NCBI GenBank assembly: GCA_963807065.1
Contig: CAWDZQ010000003.1
Coordinates: 1,426,001 to 1,490,000, forward strand
Source of the DNA: CAWAND01 sp963807065
GTDB taxonomy: Bacteria > Chloroflexota > Anaerolineae > Anaerolineales > E44-bin32
Direction: 5' to 3'
DNA: 64,000 nt
In this document: positions 43,221 to 51,189 of the stretch, piece after piece
Layout of the letters: each line of letters opens with the position of its first letter
Position numbering within the stretch: the stretch's first letter is position 1
The notes under the pieces: generated by a model
What the model was told of the DNA's origin: nothing
Seen by the model: the letters and a program-made list of their open reading frames with translations, nothing else
Databases searched by the model: none
Made by a program: the position numbers and the translations under genes

Positions 43221-45691
43221 AAAAGCGCATCACCGAACTCTCACTGCCGCTGCTTGTCATGGTCGTCCTCGCCGGATGCTCTCTGCCGGGGGTTTCTGGT
43301 TCTGGCATAGATCAGGGCAGTCAAACCAGTTCCAGCGCACTGCCACGGGCCGACGTTATCTTCAAACTCACCCCACCGGCCGGAACTACGACCAATTCGG
43401 CCATCTCGCTTGAGGTGATCAATTCCATCACCGGCGTGGCTTACAACACCACACCCCACCCGATGAGTCCGACCAATGACGGGCGCTGGCAGGTCCAATT
43501 CAGTTTGCCGGTGGGATCTCTGGTGGATTATCGCTACGTCAGAACCTCACCATCTTCCGCTTTTGAAACCGCCGGCGACGGCCAACAGATCCGCTACCGC
43601 GTGGCCCTGGTCCCCGGACCGATTGAGTTCGACGATTTGGCCGCCAGTTGGACGGACACGGCCTACGCTGGCCAGTTTGGCCGCATTCTGGGCAAGATCA
43701 CGGATTCGGCCACCCGCAGCCCGCTGAGTCAGATCCGGGTCACTGCCGGTGGCTTGAGCACTTTTACCGATGGCCAGGGACACTTCCGTTTGGACGGCCT
43801 ACCGCCTGGTCTGCACACGTTGGTCGCCTCATCGACCGATGGGAGTTATCTCCCCAACTCGCAGGGCGCCGTGTTGGCGGCCGACAGCAGCACGCCCGCC
43901 AACCTCTCCTTGCAACCTGCCACCTCGGTCCAGGCAACGTTCGAAGTCACCGTCCCGGCCGACACCCCCCAGAGTACGCCGGTTCGTCTGGCCGGGAATT
44001 TGCGCCAATTCGGCGATGTCTTCAGTGAGATTCCTGGCGGGCTGGACCTTACCAGCGCCCGCATGCCGACCCTTGTAGCGGTGGACGCCACCCATGCCCT
44101 GCTGCTTGCCCGGCTCTACAGCGGGACCTACCTTCAGTACAAATACACCCTGGGAGACGGACTATGGAACGCAGAGCGCGACGCCCAGGGCGCATTCCGC
44201 CTGCGTGAGCTGATCGTTCCCGACCATGACTTCACGGTGCAGGACTCGGTCGGAAGCTGGCACGGAGGCAGCCGCTCGTCGATTGCTTTCCAGGCCGGCG
44301 TGCCGTCCGATACACCCAGCAGTGACCAGGTCTCCATCCAGTTCAATCCGTTCACGTGGTTCGAACCGCTTCCCATGTGGCCGTCGGGCGATCATCAGTG
44401 GAAGTTCGTGCTGGAAGGACCCCTCGACTTCAGCGGGCAGGTCGGCTACCGCTACTGTCGCAACGACCAATGCGGCGGCGCCGATGACGCCGAAACGCCC
44501 GGGGCAGAGTCGACCGGGCGACCACTCGATCCGTCCAGCAATCCGGGGACGATCGGCGATCAGGTCGCCGGCTGGCAGTGGCTGGGAGAATCCTCTACGG
44601 CATCCGTGGCAGGCCCGGAAATCACACCTCGCGCAGACTACAGGGCCGGGGTCGATTTCGCCCCGGATTACCGGCCGAACTGGACTCCCTATTTGAACCA
44701 ATCCGTCAGCGATGTGAAGTCCATGGGAGCCAACAGCTTGACGCTGACTCCCACCTGGGTGCTCAAGTCGAATTCTCCTTTGCCGATCATGGGTTTCGAC
44801 CCGGCCCACGGCCCGTTCGACGATGACCTGGAGGCCTGGGCGGCTGAAGCCACCCGCCAAGGTTTGGCGGTCACCGTTCGGCCGACCCTGGTCACTCCAG
44901 AGGGCTCGATCTCCGGCTGGTGGTCCACCGCCAACCGGAATTCGGCCTGGTGGTCGGTTTGGTTCGAAAGCTATCGCAACTTCATCCTCAGCTATGCAAG
45001 CCTGGCCCAGGCCGTGGGTGCAGACAGCCTGGTCCTGGGCGGGCCGGAGGCCGCACCCGCCCTGCCTGGAGGCCTTTTGGCCGACGGCTCACCTTCGGGC
45101 GTGCCGGGGGAGGCTGAAACCAACTGGCGATCCTTGATCGATGACGTGCGCAGTGTGTACTCTGGAAACATCGCCTTCGAGATCGAAGACGGTGCGCAGC
45201 TCCAGGCTGCGCCGACTTTCATGGACGCCGTCGACGTGGCGCGCGTGTACTGGCACGTTCCCCTTGCCGACTCGCATGATGCCGATCAGTCCACCATGCA
45301 AACCGTGGCCTCAGCCTCACTCGACAGCCTGGTGGGAACGCCGGCACTGGCTGGGATGCCGATTGAGCTCAGCGTCGAGTACCTCTCGGTGGATGGCGGC
45401 GCTGCCGGCTGCGCACCCAGGCCGGACGGATCCTGCCGGGACAATTCCGAGTTTGACTCTGGCGCCATCGTCGATCCCGATCTGAAGGTGGATCTCGGCG
45501 AGCAGGCCCAGGCGATAAACGCCCTGCTCATGGAGGCAAACCAACGCCCCGCCATCCAGGGCTTTTTTGCCCGTCGCTATAACCCCGTGGTGGCGCTGCA
45601 GGACAAGTCTGCGTCGGTCCACGGCAAGCCTGCCCGGGACGTGTTATGGTACTGGTACCAACGCCTCACCGGTCAATCGACGGGGAGCTGA
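43217..45691 (+). CDS. Large lipoprotein with Ig-like domains and a glycosidase-like TIM barrel
   Basis: The 824-residue precursor has lipobox LAGC (Cys21), followed by beta-sandwich segments, one of the carboxypeptidase-regulatory type (ILGKITDSATRSPLSQIRV, DGQGHFRLDGLPPG), and starch-binding-like modules that contain the paired pattern LQYKYTLGDGLWNAERD. From about residue 480 on it looks like a TIM barrel of the GH113 type (GANSLTLTPTWV, FDDDLEAWAAEATRQGLAVTV, ADSLVLGGPEA). The catalytic acids cannot be assigned by eye. It probably acts on polysaccharide at the cell surface. The upstream membrane protein overlaps its start. Confidence 0.75.
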   Translation: MKKRITELSLPLLVMVVLAGCSLPGVSGSGIDQGSQTSSSALPRADVIFKLTPPAGTTTNSAISLEVINSITGVAYNTTPHPMSPTNDGRWQVQFSLPVGSLVDYRYVRTSPSSAFETAGDGQQIRYRVALVPGPIEFDDLAASWTDTAYAGQFGRILGKITDSATRSPLSQIRVTAGGLSTFTDGQGHFRLDGLPPGLHTLVASSTDGSYLPNSQGAVLAADSSTPANLSLQPATSVQATFEVTVPADTPQSTPVRLAGNLRQFGDVFSEIPGGLDLTSARMPTLVAVDATHALLLARLYSGTYLQYKYTLGDGLWNAERDAQGAFRLRELIVPDHDFTVQDSVGSWHGGSRSSIAFQAGVPSDTPSSDQVSIQFNPFTWFEPLPMWPSGDHQWKFVLEGPLDFSGQVGYRYCRNDQCGGADDAETPGAESTGRPLDPSSNPGTIGDQVAGWQWLGESSTASVAGPEITPRADYRAGVDFAPDYRPNWTPYLNQSVSDVKSMGANSLTLTPTWVLKSNSPLPIMGFDPAHGPFDDDLEAWAAEATRQGLAVTVRPTLVTPEGSISGWWSTANRNSAWWSVWFESYRNFILSYASLAQAVGADSLVLGGPEAAPALPGGLLADGSPSGVPGEAETNWRSLIDDVRSVYSGNIAFEIEDGAQLQAAPTFMDAVDVARVYWHVPLADSHDADQSTMQTVASASLDSLVGTPALAGMPIELSVEYLSVDGGAAGCAPRPDGSCRDNSEFDSGAIVDPDLKVDLGEQAQAINALLMEANQRPAIQGFFARRYNPVVALQDKSASVHGKPARDVLWYWYQRLTGQSTGS

Positions 45692-45736
45692 ACCGCCCGG
45701 AACACCCACAGCATAGGCCTGGGAGGTGGCACGGGA

Positions 45737-47689
45737 ATGGATGAGGCCAGCCGAGGGAGTTCATTCGTCTGGGAACCCACGCCCGATGTCATTGAGCGCG
45801 CCCATATCACGCATTTCCTGCGCCGAAACGACGTACCGAATTTCGACGCATTGATCAAGCGCGCCGGCGACGACGTCGGGTGGTTCACCGAGGCGCTGCT
45901 TCGTTACCTCGATATCCGTTTCCGCAAACCCTACGACAAGATTCTGGACCTCGAAGGCGGGCTCCCTTGGCCGAAATGGTGCGTCGGCGGCGAGATGAAC
46001 ATTGTCGACAACTGCCTCGACAAGCGTCTTGGAACGCCTTTGGAACATGAAACCGCGCTGATCTGGGAGAGCGAAGAGGGGAACTCGAGGAGCATGACTT
46101 ACGCGGAGTTGACTCGACAGGTCAATCGGGCCGCCAATGCTTTGCGAGGGCTCGGCCTCGGTCGCGGCGACGCCGTTGGACTGTACATGCCCCTCACCCC
46201 AGAAGAGGTCATCGCCTGCCTGGCCGTGGTCAAGATTGGCGGAATCATCCTGCCGTTGTTCTCGGGCTATGGCTCGGGAGCCGTCGCCGGCCGGCTGGCT
46301 GACGGACAGGCCAAGGCTCTGATCACGGCCGACGGCGCCATGCGGCGAGGGCGTGTGGTTCCCATGAAACCGCAGGCCGACGAAGCCGCCACCCAGGTGC
46401 CCAGCCTGGAGCACATGCTCGTGCTCAAGCGGGCGGGCAATCCGATCGTGATGAATCCCGGCCGCGACCAATGGTGGCACGAACTGGTCCCGAGCCAGCC
46501 AGATAGTGCCGAAACCGAACCCACGGGCGCCGATGATCCCCTGATGATCATCTACACCTCAGGCACCACTGGCCGGCCCAAGGGCGCCGTGCACACCCAC
46601 TGTGGGTTCCCCATCAAAGCCGCCCAGGACATGGCCTTCGGCATGGACGTCCATCCCGGCGACCGGATCTTCTGGATGACCGACATGGGCTGGATGATGG
46701 GCCCCTGGCTCATCTTCGGCACCCTGTTGCTCGGCGCCACCATGTTTCTGTTCGACGGCGCGCCCGACTTCCCGGGACCGGACCGCGTGTGGGGTATGGT
46801 TGAACGCCACGCCATCACCCAGCTTGGATTGTCGCCGACCTTCATCCGCGCTCTCATCCCAGCCGGCGAAGCACCGGTCCAGGCCCACGACCTCTCCAGC
46901 CTGCGATCCATCGGCTCCACCGGTGAAACCTGGAATCCCGACCCCTGGATGTGGCTGTTCGAGGTGGTCGGCAAGCGGCGCCTCCCCATCATCAATTACT
47001 CGGGGGGAACCGAACTCTCGGGCGGGATCCTGATGGGCAACCCCACCCGGCCCATCAAGCCCACGGCGCTTTCCGCCGTCTGCCCCGGGATGGCGGCGGA
47101 TGTATTTGACGATGCCGGCCATTCGGTGGTCGGACAAGTCGGGGAGCTGGTGATCAAGGCGCCCTGGATCGGCATCACGCGCGGCTTCTGGAACGACCCG
47201 GAGCGGTACCTGGCGACCTACTGGTCGAAATTCCCGAACACCTGGGTGCATGGCGACTGGGCCATGGTCGACGAAGACGGCCAGTGGTACATTCTCGGCC
47301 GCTCCGACGACACGTTGATGATTGCCGGCAAACGACTCGGCCCGGCCGAAGTCGAATCGATCCTGCTTTCCCATCCTCAGGTCGTCTCAGCGGCCGCCAT
47401 CGGCGTCCCCGACCCGATCAAGGGCAGCGTCGTGGTGTGCTTCTGCGTGCTGCAAGCCAGCAGCGACCCGGCTCAAGTCCGCGCCGAGTTGGAGAAGAAA
47501 GTGGTCAAGGACCTGGGCAAGCCCCTGGCCCCCAAAGCCATCCTGTTCGTGCCCGACCTGCCGCGTACGCGCAATGCCAAGTTGATGCGGCGCATGCTGC
47601 GGTCCGCCTACCTGGGCGAGGCCCCTGGCGACACTTCGGCCCTCGTCAACCCTGAGTCGCTGGAGGCCATTCGAAAAGCTACCAGTTAA
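45737..47689 (+). CDS. Acyl-CoA synthetase, acetyl-CoA synthetase-like
   Basis: The 650-residue adenylate-forming enzyme has the P-loop YTSGTTGRPKGAVHTH, the acceptor motif NYSGGTELSGG, HGDWAMVDEDGQWYILGRSD and the C-terminal Lys in PRTRNAKLMRRML. An extended N terminus (WEPTPDVIERAHITHFL) is like acetyl- and propionyl-CoA synthetases, but the binding pocket motif WMTDMGWMMGPW is also seen in acetoacetyl- and medium-chain types. It activates a carboxylic acid with ATP. The start ATG at 45737 follows GGGAGG. An acyl-CoA dehydrogenase gene follows behind a Rex/CRP-like site. Confidence 0.9.
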   Translation: MDEASRGSSFVWEPTPDVIERAHITHFLRRNDVPNFDALIKRAGDDVGWFTEALLRYLDIRFRKPYDKILDLEGGLPWPKWCVGGEMNIVDNCLDKRLGTPLEHETALIWESEEGNSRSMTYAELTRQVNRAANALRGLGLGRGDAVGLYMPLTPEEVIACLAVVKIGGIILPLFSGYGSGAVAGRLADGQAKALITADGAMRRGRVVPMKPQADEAATQVPSLEHMLVLKRAGNPIVMNPGRDQWWHELVPSQPDSAETEPTGADDPLMIIYTSGTTGRPKGAVHTHCGFPIKAAQDMAFGMDVHPGDRIFWMTDMGWMMGPWLIFGTLLLGATMFLFDGAPDFPGPDRVWGMVERHAITQLGLSPTFIRALIPAGEAPVQAHDLSSLRSIGSTGETWNPDPWMWLFEVVGKRRLPIINYSGGTELSGGILMGNPTRPIKPTALSAVCPGMAADVFDDAGHSVVGQVGELVIKAPWIGITRGFWNDPERYLATYWSKFPNTWVHGDWAMVDEDGQWYILGRSDDTLMIAGKRLGPAEVESILLSHPQVVSAAAIGVPDPIKGSVVVCFCVLQASSDPAQVRAELEKKVVKDLGKPLAPKAILFVPDLPRTRNAKLMRRMLRSAYLGEAPGDTSALVNPESLEAIRKATS

Positions 47690-47697
47690 CACCCAGC

Positions 47698-47715
47698 TTG
47701 TGAATATCTTCACAA
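47698..47715. promoter_or_regulatory. TTGTGAA-N4-TTCACAA operator (Rex- or CRP-like), site D
   Basis: TTGTGAATATCTTCACAA is a perfect match to both the Rex and CRP cores. It lies 8 nt after the synthetase stop and 50 nt before the dehydrogenase ATG. Confidence 0.6.
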
Positions 47716-47765
47716 CCCACACGGGGCCATGGCATAACCATACGCATGGACTCACCGAGGCCAAG

Positions 47766-48917
47766 ATGGACTTTTCACTCAACGACGAACAACGCCTCTG
47801 GCAGCAGACCGTCCACGATTTCTGCGACAAAGAGATTCGCCCCCACGCAGCCGAACTCGACGCCCTTGCCCGCTTCCGCCCGGAATCCATCCCGGCCATG
47901 GCGGGGCTGGGCCTGCTCGGCTTGAACATCGATGAGTCCTATGGGGGTGCGGGCGTCGATGCCGTAAGCGCCGCCCTGGCCCTCGAGGAACTCGGTTGGG
48001 CCTGCGGAGGCACAGCGCTGTCGGTGGCCGCGCACAACGGTCTGTGCTGTGCGCCCATCAGCGCCTTCGGGTCGGAGCCTCAGAAGCGCCGGTGGCTTCC
48101 GGTCCTGGCATCCGGGAAAAGCGGGCTTGGGGCTCTCGCCCTGACCGAACCTGGTGCCGGCTCCGACTTGAGCGGAGGCGTCACGACCCGGGCAGACGAG
48201 GAAGACGGCGGATGGGTCATCTCGGGGGCCAAGGCCTGGATCACCAATGCCAGCCTGGCGCCCCTGTTGGTGGTCTTGTGCCGCACCGATCCCGAGGCGG
48301 GTTCACACGCATTGAGCTTGATCGTGGTGCCGGCTGACGCCGAAGGCGTCCACATCCATCCGCCAGAGAAGAAGATGGGCATGCGTGCCTCCCCAACCCA
48401 TGCCATCAGCTTCGACCAGGTGCATGTCCCCGCCGATCACCTTCTGGGAACCCGGGGGCAAGGACTGCAACAAACCTTGCAGGTTTTGGACGGCGGCCGT
48501 GTGGGAATCGGGGCTATAGCCCTGGGCCTGGCCAGAGCGGCGCTCGAAGAAGCCGTCCGATACGCCGCTGAGCGCCAGACCTTTGGCCGGCCGCTCAGCC
48601 AGCACCAGGCCATCCAGTTCATGTTGGCCGATGCCGAGACCCACCTCGAAGCTTCGCGTTGGCTGGTCTACCGTGCCGCCTGGCTGAAGGAGCAGGGACT
48701 GCCCTTCACACGCGAGGCCGCCATGGCCAAATTGACGGCCAGCGAATCGGCCGAGAGTGTGTGCCGGGATGCCATTCAGATTCTGGGGGGTTATGGCTAC
48801 AGCAGCGATGTCCCCGTCGAACGGTTCTACCGGGATGCCCGTTTGTTGACCATCGGCGAGGGCACCAGCGAGGTGCAGCGGATGGTCATTGCCAGGCGCT
48901 TGCTCGGGCTGGAGTAG
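47766..48917 (+). CDS. Acyl-CoA dehydrogenase
   Basis: The 383-residue flavoenzyme oxidises an acyl-CoA to the 2-enoyl-CoA. It shows ALTEPGAGSDL for flavin binding, WVISGAKAWITNA, RQTFGRPLSQHQAIQ, QILGGYGYSSDVPVERFYRDA and the catalytic base Glu in IGEGTSEVQRMVIARRLL, the position used by short-chain enzymes. Chain length is otherwise unknown. With the synthetase upstream and the thiolase-like/DUF35 pair it could form a short acid-degradation route. It probably responds to the palindrome just upstream. Confidence 0.93.
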   Translation: MDFSLNDEQRLWQQTVHDFCDKEIRPHAAELDALARFRPESIPAMAGLGLLGLNIDESYGGAGVDAVSAALALEELGWACGGTALSVAAHNGLCCAPISAFGSEPQKRRWLPVLASGKSGLGALALTEPGAGSDLSGGVTTRADEEDGGWVISGAKAWITNASLAPLLVVLCRTDPEAGSHALSLIVVPADAEGVHIHPPEKKMGMRASPTHAISFDQVHVPADHLLGTRGQGLQQTLQVLDGGRVGIGAIALGLARAALEEAVRYAAERQTFGRPLSQHQAIQFMLADAETHLEASRWLVYRAAWLKEQGLPFTREAAMAKLTASESAESVCRDAIQILGGYGYSSDVPVERFYRDARLLTIGEGTSEVQRMVIARRLLGLE

Positions 48918-48935
48918 CGGACGCCTAATCTGTCG

Positions 48936-49478
48936 CTACTGGACAGCGGCCTCGAAGGCCGTGGTGAGCTGATCCTCGGTCACGTAGCCAACCCATTGCT
49001 GGATGATGTTCCCATCGGCGTCCAACAACAACAGGTGCGGCTGATACTGGTAGCCCAGCGCCCGCTTGAAGGGCACTGTTTGGGGATCATCGATATCCAG
49101 GTAGGCGAAGTGAATGTGGTCTTTCCAGTCCCGCTCTAGCCCGTGCACGACGGGCGCCAGTGATTGGCAAACCGGTCACCAGAAGGCGAAGAACTCAACC
49201 AATGTGGGTTGGTCGCCGCTGGCCAGTTTGACGTGTTGCGGATTGGTGGCGTGCAAACGGGGGTTGATGGTGATCGTGGGACGTGGAGCTTCCGTCGACT
49301 GGCCCTGATCAGCGATCGGCGCGGATGTGGCGGCTTCGGCCACCGGCGTGCCGCTGGGGACGACTGCGGCTTGGCTGGCCAAGGGAGCCGGGGACGATGG
49401 AGTGGTTGGCGGGGCGCTGGCACAGGCTGCGATCACCAAGGTCAATACAGACCCAAGGGCCAGGCTGGGGTACCTCAT
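48936..49478 (-). CDS. Thioredoxin-like lipoprotein with in-frame TGA (candidate selenoprotein)
   Basis: Read through one TGA, the frame gives 180 residues: a signal peptide with lipobox IAAC (Cys19), a Pro/Thr/Ser linker (20-75) and a thioredoxin fold. The redox motif is FFAFW-U-PVC, with TGA at 49178-49176 exactly where the first Cys of CPVC belongs (position 101) and Cys104 intact. The fold continues with VHGLERDWKDHIHFAYLDID and the cis-Pro region YQYQPHLLLLDADGN. A hairpin placed like a bacterial SECIS follows the TGA. GAGGAG precedes the ATG. A nonsense mutation or read error (TGC to TGA) is the alternative. Confidence 0.7.
49139..49175 (-). promoter_or_regulatory. SECIS-like hairpin after the in-frame TGA
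   Basis: On the minus strand, GCCCGT and ACGGGC (49155-49139) form a perfect 6-bp stem closing the loop CGTGC, which holds the G and GT favoured in bacterial SECIS loops. The loop starts 26 nt after the TGA. A second weak stem (CCGGT/ACTGG) sits directly after the TGA. Confidence 0.5.
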
Positions 49479-49647
49479 GGTCGGCGCTCCTCAAGCGGCG
49501 CCACGCCGCGTGGCTGGTTGACGACTTAACTCCATGCTATAGGCCAATCCTTACCAGCAGCTTAACGCCTGATTTTCTCTGGTCCGATGGCTGCCCCGAT
49601 CGGCATAGTATACTCACCCGCAGGTCCGCCCTTCCCCCGAGGTGCCC

Positions 49648-51174
49648 ATGCCCAACCCACTCGTCGAGTGCATCCCCAACTTCTCGGAAGGCCGCCGTCC
49701 AGAGGTCGTGGACGCCATCCGCACCGCCATCCAGGGCGTTCCCAACATCCACGTCCTCGACCAGCATAGCGACCACGATCACAATCGCACCGTGATCACG
49801 TTTGTCGGCCCGCCCCAGGCGACCGCCGATGCCGCCTTCGCAGGCATGGCCAAAGCGGCCGAGTTGATCGATCTCAACCATCACCAAGGAGAGCACCCGC
49901 GCATCGGCGCCACCGACGTGGTCCCGTTTGTGCCCATCAGCGGCGTCACCCAGGAGGCCTGCATCGAGCTGGCCCGAGAGGTCGCCAGGCGGGCGGCCGA
50001 CGAGCTCGGGCTGCCCATTTATCTATACGAGGCGGCCGCCACGCGACCCGATCGCATCAACCTGGAAGCCATTCGCCGTGGGGAGTACGAGGGGTTGAAG
50101 GAGCTGATCAAGACGGATCCCGACCGGGCGCCCGATTTCGGACCGGCTGAGCTGGGCCCCGCCGGCGCTACGGTCGTGGGCGTGCGGGCGCCATTGGTCG
50201 CCTACAACGTCTATCTCACCACCGAGGATGTGGGGATCGCCAAGAAGATTTCCCGAGCCATCCGACATTCGTCGGGTGGCCTGCAATTCGTCAAGTCGAT
50301 AGGCCTCTTGGTCGATGGGCGCGCCCAGGTGTCGATGAATCTGACCGACTTCACCCAGACCCCGATTGCCCGCGTCGTCGAGACCATCCGGCGCGAGGCC
50401 GAGCGTTACGGGGTCGCCATCCATCATTCGGAACTCGTCGGCTTGGCGCCCCAAGCATCGCTGATCGAGGCCGCCCGCTGGTATCTGCAGCTGGATCAAT
50501 TCGAGCCGGATCAGATTCTCGAAACCCGGCTGTTCGAGGCCGTCGACGGCGCAGCCGACGGTCAGGGATCCTTCCTCGACCGGCTGGCCTCCGGTACGCC
50601 GACCCCTGGCGGCGGCTCGGCAGCGGCGCACGTCGGGGCCACTGGGGCGGCGCTGGTAGCCATGGTTGCCCGATTGACCATCGGGAAGAAGAAGTACGCC
50701 GAAGTCGAAGGCCGGATGAAACACATCGTCGAGGCCGCCGAGAAGCTGCGGGCCGACCTCAGCCTGGCGGTCGAACGTGACGCGGCCGCCTTCGACGCCT
50801 TCATGGGGGCGCGCAAGCTTCCGAAAGACACGGAAGAGGAGAGGGCCTCTCGCGCACAGGCCATGGAGCAGGCCACGCACGGCGCGGCGGCCGTTCCGCT
50901 GGATGTAGCCCGGATGGCCCTCGAGGTGCTCAAGCTGGCCGCCGAAGCGGCGGAGACCGGCAACATCAACGCCGCCAGCGACGCCGGTGCCGCCGCAGGC
51001 ATGGCCGGCGCCGCCCTGGCCGCCGCCGGACTGAACGTGCGCATCAACGCGCTGAGCGCCAACGACGCATCGGCCGTCTCGGATTGGCTTGAAGAGCTCA
51101 CGCGGCTGGAAGCCGAACGGGAAAGATTGGACAAGCGCGTTCAGGAAGCTCTGATAGGGCGGGCTGGCCTGTAG
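49648..51174 (+). CDS. ftcD: Glutamate formimidoyltransferase fused to formimidoyltetrahydrofolate cyclodeaminase
   Basis: The 508-residue protein has the transferase part first (LVECIPNFSEGRR, HNRTVITFVG, EHPRIGATDVVPFVPI, about residues 1-300) and a helical cyclodeaminase part (TPTPGGGSAAAHVGATGAAL onwards, about 305-508). It moves the formimino group of the histidine breakdown product to tetrahydrofolate and releases ammonia. The fusion is that of animal FTCD and some bacteria. The ATG at 49648 follows GAGG; a GTG two codons upstream is possible. A TATACT box at 49609-49614 is a weak -10 candidate. No hut genes lie nearby. Confidence 0.93.
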   Translation: MPNPLVECIPNFSEGRRPEVVDAIRTAIQGVPNIHVLDQHSDHDHNRTVITFVGPPQATADAAFAGMAKAAELIDLNHHQGEHPRIGATDVVPFVPISGVTQEACIELAREVARRAADELGLPIYLYEAAATRPDRINLEAIRRGEYEGLKELIKTDPDRAPDFGPAELGPAGATVVGVRAPLVAYNVYLTTEDVGIAKKISRAIRHSSGGLQFVKSIGLLVDGRAQVSMNLTDFTQTPIARVVETIRREAERYGVAIHHSELVGLAPQASLIEAARWYLQLDQFEPDQILETRLFEAVDGAADGQGSFLDRLASGTPTPGGGSAAAHVGATGAALVAMVARLTIGKKKYAEVEGRMKHIVEAAEKLRADLSLAVERDAAAFDAFMGARKLPKDTEEERASRAQAMEQATHGAAAVPLDVARMALEVLKLAAEAAETGNINAASDAGAAAGMAGAALAAAGLNVRINALSANDASAVSDWLEELTRLEAERERLDKRVQEALIGRAGL

Positions 51175-51189
51175 GCGGGTTTTCCGGGA

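Noticed and set aside
49176..49478. The 5' part of the thioredoxin-like gene as a complete 100-residue lipoprotein
   Set aside because: It would end just before the redox motif, while the same frame continues with the rest of a thioredoxin fold.
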